From an uncultured Oscillibacter sp. (GTDB taxonomy: Bacteria > Bacillota_A > Clostridia > Oscillospirales > Oscillospiraceae): a DNA stretch of 9,719 nt. Position 1 is the first letter of the stretch, and the number at the start of each line of letters is the position of its first letter. Below the pieces are notes generated by a model. It saw only the letters and a list, made by a program, of their open reading frames with translations, did no database searches and was not told the origin of the DNA. The stretch is taken from positions 1-9,719 of the forward strand of contig CATOKC010000124.1 in NCBI GenBank assembly GCA_951800675.1. The letters are read 5' to 3'. Position numbers and translations under genes: made by a program. This document shows positions 5,838 through 9,719 of this stretch, piece by piece.

Positions 5838-6755
5838 ATGTCTATCCATTCCTGCACCGTACATGAATTTCCCCGTCCCGACCGGGAATATTACGCCGCC
5901 GCCCCTGTTCAATGGGACACGCCCATGGTTTCCAGGCCCCGCCGCCTCGCGCCCTCCCGGCGGAGGAACCGGCGGTCTCCCCTGCCTCTTCTGCTCCTGC
6001 TGGGGCTGACGCTGTTTACCGGCGGCTTCCTGCTGGGCCGGGCCGAGGCCGAGGGAACCCAGGCCGCCTGCGCCGCGGCGGGAGCGGGGGCCGGGAGCGG
6101 CGAACCCGTCCATGTCCTGACCGTTCCCGGGGCGATAACCTCCGGCGGGGAGGGTAACCCCGCCTCCGATGGGAAGGACAGCGCCGTCCCCAAGGACGAC
6201 TGGAAGCTGATCCTGGTAAACGGCAGCCACCCCCTGCCGGAGGATTTCCAGATTCCCGCGCTGACCCAATTGCGGAATAACCACGCCATCGACAAGCGGG
6301 CCTACCCCGCCCTCCAGCGGATGATGGACGACTGCCGGGCGGAGGGGCTGGAGCCCACCATCTGCTCCTCCTACCGAAGCTGGGAGAAGCAGGAGGAGCT
6401 GTTCCAGCGAAAGGTCCAATCCTGCCTCCCCCAGGCCGGGTCCTTGGAGGAGGCGGAGGAACAGGCCGCCCTCTGGGTGGCCCGGCCCGGGACCAGCGAG
6501 CACCAGGCCGGGCTGGCGGTGGACATTGTGGACAAGTCCTACCAGCTTTTAGACGAGAGGCAGGAGGACACGGCGGTGCAGAGATGGCTGATGGAGCACT
6601 GTGCCGAGTACGGCTTCATCCTCCGCTATCCCACGGAGAAAAGCGCCCTCACCGGCGTGGGCTACGAGCCCTGGCACTACCGCTACGTGGGGGAGGAAGC
6701 CGCTGGGGAAATCATGCGCAAGGGAATCTGCCTGGAGGAATACCTGGGATGCTAA
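5838..6755 (+). CDS. vanY: VanY-type D-alanyl-D-alanine carboxypeptidase (M15B)
   Basis: This zinc peptidase removes the terminal D-Ala from peptidoglycan stem peptides outside the membrane. The 305-residue protein has a basic cytoplasmic N-terminus (RRLAPSRRRNRR near 35-46), one signal-anchor helix at about 48-66, a low-complexity Ala/Gly linker to about 120, and the peptidase domain at 125-300. The zinc ligands are H222 and D229 (SEHQAGLAVD) and H280 (EPWHYRYVG), with catalytic E277. SSYRSWEKQ at 178-186 matches the family substrate-binding motif. The ATG has AAAGGAG 8 bases upstream. It follows the sensor operon by 81 bases with no terminator between. VanY proteins can lower glycopeptide binding by trimming D-Ala-D-Ala ends, but there is no vanH, vanA/B or vanX here. 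Housekeeping wall turnover is therefore as likely as resistance; the symbol stands for the family. Confidence 0.88.
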   Translation: MSIHSCTVHEFPRPDREYYAAAPVQWDTPMVSRPRRLAPSRRRNRRSPLPLLLLLGLTLFTGGFLLGRAEAEGTQAACAAAGAGAGSGEPVHVLTVPGAITSGGEGNPASDGKDSAVPKDDWKLILVNGSHPLPEDFQIPALTQLRNNHAIDKRAYPALQRMMDDCRAEGLEPTICSSYRSWEKQEELFQRKVQSCLPQAGSLEEAEEQAALWVARPGTSEHQAGLAVDIVDKSYQLLDERQEDTAVQRWLMEHCAEYGFILRYPTEKSALTGVGYEPWHYRYVGEEAAGEIMRKGICLEEYLGC

Positions 6756-6775
6756 ACCGTCAAAATGACGGTTTA
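6753..6775. promoter_or_regulatory. Perfect inverted repeat between vanY and the MATE gene
   Basis: TAAACCGTCA (6753-6762), AAA, TGACGGTTTA (6766-6775): ten paired bases around a 3-base centre. The left arm contains the vanY stop codon and the right arm contains the first four bases of the -35 box of the next promoter. There is no T run directly after it (a TTTTT follows 9 bases later, 6785-6789), so it is a poor intrinsic terminator. It could be an operator or a weak terminator. Confidence 0.6.
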
Positions 6776-6800
6776 CACCTCTCGTTTTTGGGACTATAAT
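6772..6800 (+). promoter_or_regulatory. Sigma-A promoter of the MATE gene
   Basis: TTTACA (6772-6777), 17 bases, TATAAT (6795-6800). The start point should be near 6807, leaving a 33-base leader. The -35 box overlaps the inverted repeat, so a repressor bound there would block the promoter. Confidence 0.85.
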
Positions 6801-6839
6801 CAAAATCCATCGAGAAGTCCGAAAGAGAGGTGCATCCCC

Positions 6840-8183
6840 ATGAACAAAGACCTGACCGTGGGGAGGCCGGAAACCGTGTTGTGGCGGTTCTGCCTCCCCT
6901 TGTTTGGCAGCATACTTTTCCAGCAGCTCTACAACATCGCCGACAGCCTGGTGGCCGGGAAATTCATCGGCGAGGAGGCCCTGGCCGCCGTGGGCAACAG
7001 CTACGAGGTGACGCTGATTTTTCTGGCCTTCGCCTTCGGGTGCAACATGGGCTGCTCCGTGGTGGTCTCCCAGCTCTTCGGGGCCAAGGAATACGGGAAG
7101 ATGAAAACGGCGGTGTCCACCGCCTGCATCGCCAGCGCCGTCCTCTGCGGGGCGCTGATGCTGGGAGGCATCCTTGGCTGCGGCGGGCTACTTCGGCTCA
7201 TTCACACCCCGGAGGGGGCCTTCGCCGCCTCCAAGCTCTACTTGGACATCTACATCTGGGGCCTGCCCTTCGTCTTTTTCTACAACATCGCCACCGGCGT
7301 ATTCTCCGCCCTGGGGGACTCCCGGACCCCCTTCCTCTTCCTGGCGGCCTCCTCCACCGCCAACATCGCGGGGGACATCCTCTTTGTCACCGCCTTTGAC
7401 ATGGGGGTGGCCGGCGTGGCCTGGGCCACCTTCCTCTGCCAGGGAATCAGCTGCGTCTTGGCCGTGGGTGTGGTATACGCCCGGCTGCGAAAGGTGGAGG
7501 CCCCGAAGCCCACTCCCCTGTTCTCTCTCCTGCTGCTGAAAAAGATTGCCGTCATCGCCGTGCCCAGCATCCTCCAGCAAAGCTTCATCTCCGTGGGCAA
7601 CATCATCCTCCAGGGGGTCATCAACGGCTTCGGCACCGGCGTTATGGCGGGCTACTCCGCCGGAGTAAAGCTGAACAACCTGGTCATTACCTCCTTCACC
7701 ACCCTGGCCAACGGCGTGTCCAACTACACCGCCCAAAACATCGGCGCGCAGAAGCTCTCCCGGGTGAGGGCCGGATTCCGGGCCGGGGTGAAGCTGGTGT
7801 GGCTTCTGAGTCTTCCCCTGTTCCTGCTGTATTTCTTCGCCAGTCGGCACATGCTGTCCCTTTTCCTGGACAGCCCCACGGAGGACGCCCTCCGGACCGG
7901 CGTAGCCTATCTTCGCATCCTCTCCCCCTTCTATTTCATCATTTCCGCCAAGCTGGTGGCCGACGGCGTTCTCCGGGGCTCCGGGCGGATGCTCCATTTT
8001 ATGGCCTCCACCTTCACGGATCTAATTCTCCGGGTGGTCCTGGCCATGCCGCTGGCTCGGACAGCCCTGGGGGCTCTTGGCATCTGGTGCGCCTGGCCCA
8101 TCGGCTGGACCGTGGCCTCCGCCATGTCCGTTTTCTTCTATGGGACCGGCCCCTGGAAGCACGCCGGGGATGGAACGGAGTAA
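6840..8183 (+). CDS. MATE-family efflux transporter
   Basis: This is a membrane antiporter that exports drugs or other organic cations against Na+ or H+. The 447-residue product has about twelve hydrophobic helices in two halves, the usual MATE size. The typical N-terminal motif is present at 19-55: LPLFGSILFQQLYNIADS followed by VAGKFIGEEALAAVGNSY. GYSAGVKLNNLV and NGVSNYTAQNIGAQ in the second half match the same family. The ATG at 6840 is chosen because AGAGAGG lies 9 bases upstream and the predicted transcript begins near 6807. An upstream in-frame ATG at 6765 lies inside the promoter and cannot be used from it. The gene has its own promoter and terminator. It is closest in feel to the DinF/NorM-like clostridial MATE proteins; the substrate cannot be told from sequence. 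Confidence 0.93.
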   Translation: MNKDLTVGRPETVLWRFCLPLFGSILFQQLYNIADSLVAGKFIGEEALAAVGNSYEVTLIFLAFAFGCNMGCSVVVSQLFGAKEYGKMKTAVSTACIASAVLCGALMLGGILGCGGLLRLIHTPEGAFAASKLYLDIYIWGLPFVFFYNIATGVFSALGDSRTPFLFLAASSTANIAGDILFVTAFDMGVAGVAWATFLCQGISCVLAVGVVYARLRKVEAPKPTPLFSLLLLKKIAVIAVPSILQQSFISVGNIILQGVINGFGTGVMAGYSAGVKLNNLVITSFTTLANGVSNYTAQNIGAQKLSRVRAGFRAGVKLVWLLSLPLFLLYFFASRHMLSLFLDSPTEDALRTGVAYLRILSPFYFIISAKLVADGVLRGSGRMLHFMASTFTDLILRVVLAMPLARTALGALGIWCAWPIGWTVASAMSVFFYGTGPWKHAGDGTE

Positions 8184-8221
8184 AAAGGAGCGGGAACGCG
8201 TTCGCGCGTCCCCGCTCCTTT
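8184..8221. terminator. Bidirectional terminator with UUCG loop
   Basis: The arms 8184-8200 and 8205-8221 pair over 17 positions with a single A/C mismatch around a TTCG tetraloop. The plus side continues into TTATTTTTT after CC; the minus side ends in TTTTTA. It separates the convergent MATE and endolysin genes. Confidence 0.9.
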
Positions 8222-8223
8222 CC

Positions 8224-8859
8224 TTATTTTTTCTCCAGACCGTCTGCCAGCCGCTTCAGCATGGTGCACATCTGCTGCCGGGTCACAGGCTCGGTCAGCT
8301 TCAGGTCACCCTCCGCGTCGCCGGTAAGGATGCCGCTTTTCACGGCCCATTCCACGCCCTCTTTGTGGGCGGGGCTGGGAGTATTGTCCATAGGGTTCGC
8401 CTCCTTTTCCTCCAGGGGACGGAGATACGCCGTCACCAGGGCGATTTTTCGGGTTCTCCGGCAGACCATGCCGCCGTTATCTTGACTCCCCGCCGTACCG
8501 GGGGAGGTGTTGCCCTCAATGGCGGTGACGGTCCCGCTGCCCACGGCCTCCACCACGCCGGTGTGGCCGAAATTGTAGAGGACGATATCCCCCGGCCGGG
8601 CCTCCTTCACTACCTGGGAAGGCTGGTGGGCCTCGTACCAGCTCAGCAGAGCCGAGCAGGAGGCCGTCTTACAGGGAAGCCGCTCCCCCGCTTGGTCAAA
8701 GACCCACTGGACGAAGGCCATGCACCAGGGGTAGGCGGCCCCGGAAACCTCCCGTCCATAGAACCAGTCGTTGTACTTCACCCGGTTGGAGCCCGCCGGG
8801 GACTCCTTCACGTTGATCTCTCCCCGGGCAATGGAAAGCACTTGCTCAGCCAGCGTCAT
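8224..8859 (-). CDS. CHAP-domain endolysin with SLH-like C-terminus
   Basis: This is a cell-wall hydrolase of the phage endolysin type, cutting peptidoglycan as amidase or endopeptidase. Residues 1-147 form a CHAP domain: C46 (YPWCMAFVQWVF) is the nucleophile, H99 (FGHTGVVEAV) the base, and E115/N117 (AIEGN) complete the site. NRVKYNDWFYGREVSG (25-40) is typical of clostridial prophage lysins. Residues about 165-208 (GVEWAVKSGILTGD onward, PVTRQQMCTML) resemble one S-layer-homology repeat, a possible wall-binding unit. There is no signal peptide, as expected for a holin-dependent lysin. Start: the ATG at 8868 directly abuts the SD (AAGGGAG), while the in-frame ATG at 8859 lies 9 bases from it, so 8859 (211 residues) is chosen. 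It overlaps the holin-like gene by 14 bases. Confidence 0.87.
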   Translation of the reverse strand: MTLAEQVLSIARGEINVKESPAGSNRVKYNDWFYGREVSGAAYPWCMAFVQWVFDQAGERLPCKTASCSALLSWYEAHQPSQVVKEARPGDIVLYNFGHTGVVEAVGSGTVTAIEGNTSPGTAGSQDNGGMVCRRTRKIALVTAYLRPLEEKEANPMDNTPSPAHKEGVEWAVKSGILTGDAEGDLKLTEPVTRQQMCTMLKRLADGLEKK

Positions 8860-9061
8860 ATCCGCCATCTCCCTTCACGCCCGGAGTCTTTTGACTCTGG
8901 GTTCCAAAATAGAAGGCAATGACCACGGCGTAAACCGTCATGAACTCCTGGGAGATTTCGCCTCTCAGGGCCATCACGGAAAACACCGCCGTCAGAGCCA
9001 GCGTCACCAGGCTCTTCACGCGGAGGAGCTTTCCCAGCCCCTCCAAAATACTCTTGTTCAT
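8846..9061 (-). CDS. Small holin-like membrane protein
   Basis: The 71-residue protein has two hydrophobic segments, about 17-32 (SLVTLALTAVFSVMAL) and 39-54 (FMTVYAVVIAFYFG), separated by a short polar turn (RGEISQ). A polar, Gly-rich, charged tail follows. This shape, the YFGTQS ending of the second helix and the overlapping endolysin gene fit a phage-type holin that would release the lysin. Family membership rests on shape and context; no catalytic motif exists to check. The ATG has AAGGAGAG 8 bases upstream. The gene end overlaps the endolysin start, so the pair is translationally coupled. Confidence 0.75.
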   Translation of the reverse strand: MNKSILEGLGKLLRVKSLVTLALTAVFSVMALRGEISQEFMTVYAVVIAFYFGTQSQKTPGVKGDGGYDAG

Positions 9062-9279
9062 GGTTTTTCTCTCCTTCCCAATTCAGTATACGCGCCTGGC
9101 CCGAAGCCGCGTCTCCAAACCAGCGCCCACAGACTTCCCGCAATTCCCCTTTTGTTGCGCCTTCCCGTGCAACCTCCCCTTGGGCGGCAGCCCCTGCCGC
9201 TCAAGGGATACCCTGTTTCCGCGATTTGTCAAGCCATGATTTACACGAATATCCTCTCCTTTTTTCTCCACTCCCACCA
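9062..9279 (-). promoter_or_regulatory. Leader and candidate promoter of the holin/endolysin pair
   Basis: This is a gene-free stretch. On the minus strand TTGACA (9232-9227) is followed after 16 bases by a poor -10, TATCCC (9210-9205). A separate TATACT (9090-9085) lies close to the start codon but has no -35. Between them an inverted repeat of 12 positions with a 3-base centre occupies 9179-9205. There is no T run after it on the minus strand. The promoter choice is uncertain; a leader of about 135 bases is predicted if the TTGACA promoter is used. Confidence 0.4.
9179..9205. repeat. 12-bp inverted repeat in the holin leader
   Basis: CTTGGGCGGCAG (9179-9190), CCC, CTGCCGCTCAAG (9194-9205). 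Eleven Watson-Crick pairs plus one G-U pair form on plus-strand RNA; minus-strand RNA has an A/C mismatch at that place. It is not followed by T runs on either strand, so it is not an obvious terminator. It touches the poor -10 box of the candidate holin promoter. Confidence 0.65.
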
Positions 9280-9308
9280 TTGCTTTTGCCGGGAGAGTCC
9301 GCTACAAT
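9280..9308 (+). promoter_or_regulatory. Sigma-A promoter of the 81-residue orphan gene
   Basis: TTGCTT (9280-9285), 17 bases, TACAAT (9303-9308). Transcription should start near 9315, about 37 bases before the chosen start codon. Confidence 0.7.
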
Positions 9309-9351
9309 ATCTAGCGGTTGCTTATGAATATGAATGGAGGATACGGCAGAT

Positions 9352-9597
9352 ATGGAATTGGGTTATGATCCGCTTTGGGACGAGCAGGGCCGGATGCGGC
9401 AGGGCTGCACCGTGGGCGAGGCGCTGGCCTGGATGACGAAATTCGGCGGCCGCACCGCGGGAGAGTCCGTGTGCATCAATGGTGTGGGCTACAAAATCGG
9501 GCGCCTGCTCTATGGTCCGGAAAGGCCCGCTGTGGCGGATAAGCCCATCTCCCGGGTCTATGACGGGTACTACCGTCAGCTGAATTTCAGCGTGTAA
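9352..9597 (+). CDS. Small protein of unknown function
   Basis: I do not recognise this 81-residue protein. It is soluble, without signal peptide or membrane helix. It begins MELGYDPLWDEQGRMRQG, has a likely helix (TVGEALAWMTKF) and then a mixed polar/aromatic region ending YDGYYRQLNFSV. The region CINGVGYKIGRLLYGP has a compact beta-like pattern. Start: the in-frame ATG at 9334 has no SD, while the ATG at 9352 has GGAGG 11 bases upstream, so 9352 is preferred. Its own promoter and a good terminator make it a real single gene in my view. A longer minus-strand reading frame covering the same region (9322-9714) lacks an SD and runs through the terminator, so I treat it as a shadow. Confidence 0.72.
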   Translation: MELGYDPLWDEQGRMRQGCTVGEALAWMTKFGGRTAGESVCINGVGYKIGRLLYGPERPAVADKPISRVYDGYYRQLNFSV

Positions 9598-9625
9598 GCT
9601 TCCGGGAAGCCAGGGAATCCAACGG

Positions 9626-9660
9626 GGCGCACGGCCCAAAATGCCGTGCGCCTCTTCTTT
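9626..9660 (+). terminator. Intrinsic terminator of the small orphan gene
   Basis: A perfect 10-bp GC-rich stem (GGCGCACGGC at 9626-9635 with 9643-9652) has a 7-base loop and is followed by TCTTCTTT. It begins 28 bases after the stop codon. Confidence 0.85.
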
Positions 9661-9665
9661 GTATT

Positions 9666-9685
9666 CAGAAAAAGCGCTCTTTCTG
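9666..9685. repeat. Near-perfect 20-bp palindrome
   Basis: CAGAAAAAGCGCTCTTTCTG is its own reverse complement except for one pair (positions 7 and 14). It lies between the terminator of the orphan gene and a TTGACA motif (9708-9713) near the right edge. It could be an operator for a gene beyond the window. Confidence 0.45.
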
Positions 9686-9719
9686 CCCCTTGGAGCCCCT
9701 TCTATGGTTGACACCGGCA

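Noticed and set aside
6753..8940. The 10-mer TAAACCGTCA occurs at 6753-6762 and again at 8931-8940
   Set aside because: The second copy is inside the holin coding sequence, and many shared 10-mers are expected by chance in a window of this size.
9322..9714. Minus-strand open frame of 130 codons at the right end
   Set aside because: It crosses the terminator hairpin and promoter of the plus-strand small gene and has no SD; the plus-strand frame has full signals.

Overview
The window reads as chromosomal DNA of a high-GC Firmicute, most likely a gut clostridium of the Oscillospiraceae type (Flavonifractor, Lawsonibacter or Intestinimonas-like). The reasons are a T-box leader on a tRNA synthetase gene, strong AGGAGG-type ribosome binding sites, GTG and TTG starts, consensus sigma-A promoters and GC-rich coding sequence. 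This placement is inference from style and protein flavour, not from a database match.

Left part (1-2810): a minus-strand threonyl-tRNA synthetase gene runs off the left edge. It is preceded by a well-formed threonine T-box leader with terminator, antiterminator, candidate ACC specifier and promoter. Divergent from it is mntP (manganese efflux). This converges, through a bidirectional terminator, on a minus-strand gene for a repeat-bearing DUF4397-type protein. That gene has an unusual hairpin between its Shine-Dalgarno sequence and its start codon, and its promoter sits on top of the ribosome binding site of the next, divergent gene.

Middle part (2828-8183): an OmpR-family response regulator, a membrane sensor histidine kinase and a small membrane-anchored extracytoplasmic protein of unknown family form a plus-strand operon; the last two overlap by 37 bases. 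A VanY-type D,D-carboxypeptidase follows 81 bases later and may belong to the same envelope-stress module. A MATE-family efflux transporter has its own consensus promoter, whose -35 box lies inside a perfect inverted repeat that also holds the vanY stop codon. A UUCG-capped bidirectional terminator closes the MATE gene.

Right part (8224-9719): a minus-strand two-gene lysis-like cassette (small two-helix holin-like protein plus CHAP endolysin with an SLH-like tail) stands without any other phage gene in view. After a leader with a 12-bp hairpin comes a divergent, free-standing 81-residue orphan gene with its own promoter and terminator. The last 120 bases hold the terminator, a near-perfect 20-bp palindrome and a TTGACA motif cut off by the window edge.

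No CRISPR array, transposase, tRNA or rRNA was seen. The best candidates for something undescribed are the three-component sensor operon with its unknown third protein next to vanY, the SD-hairpin-start arrangement of the DUF4397 gene, and the isolated holin/CHAP-SLH cassette.
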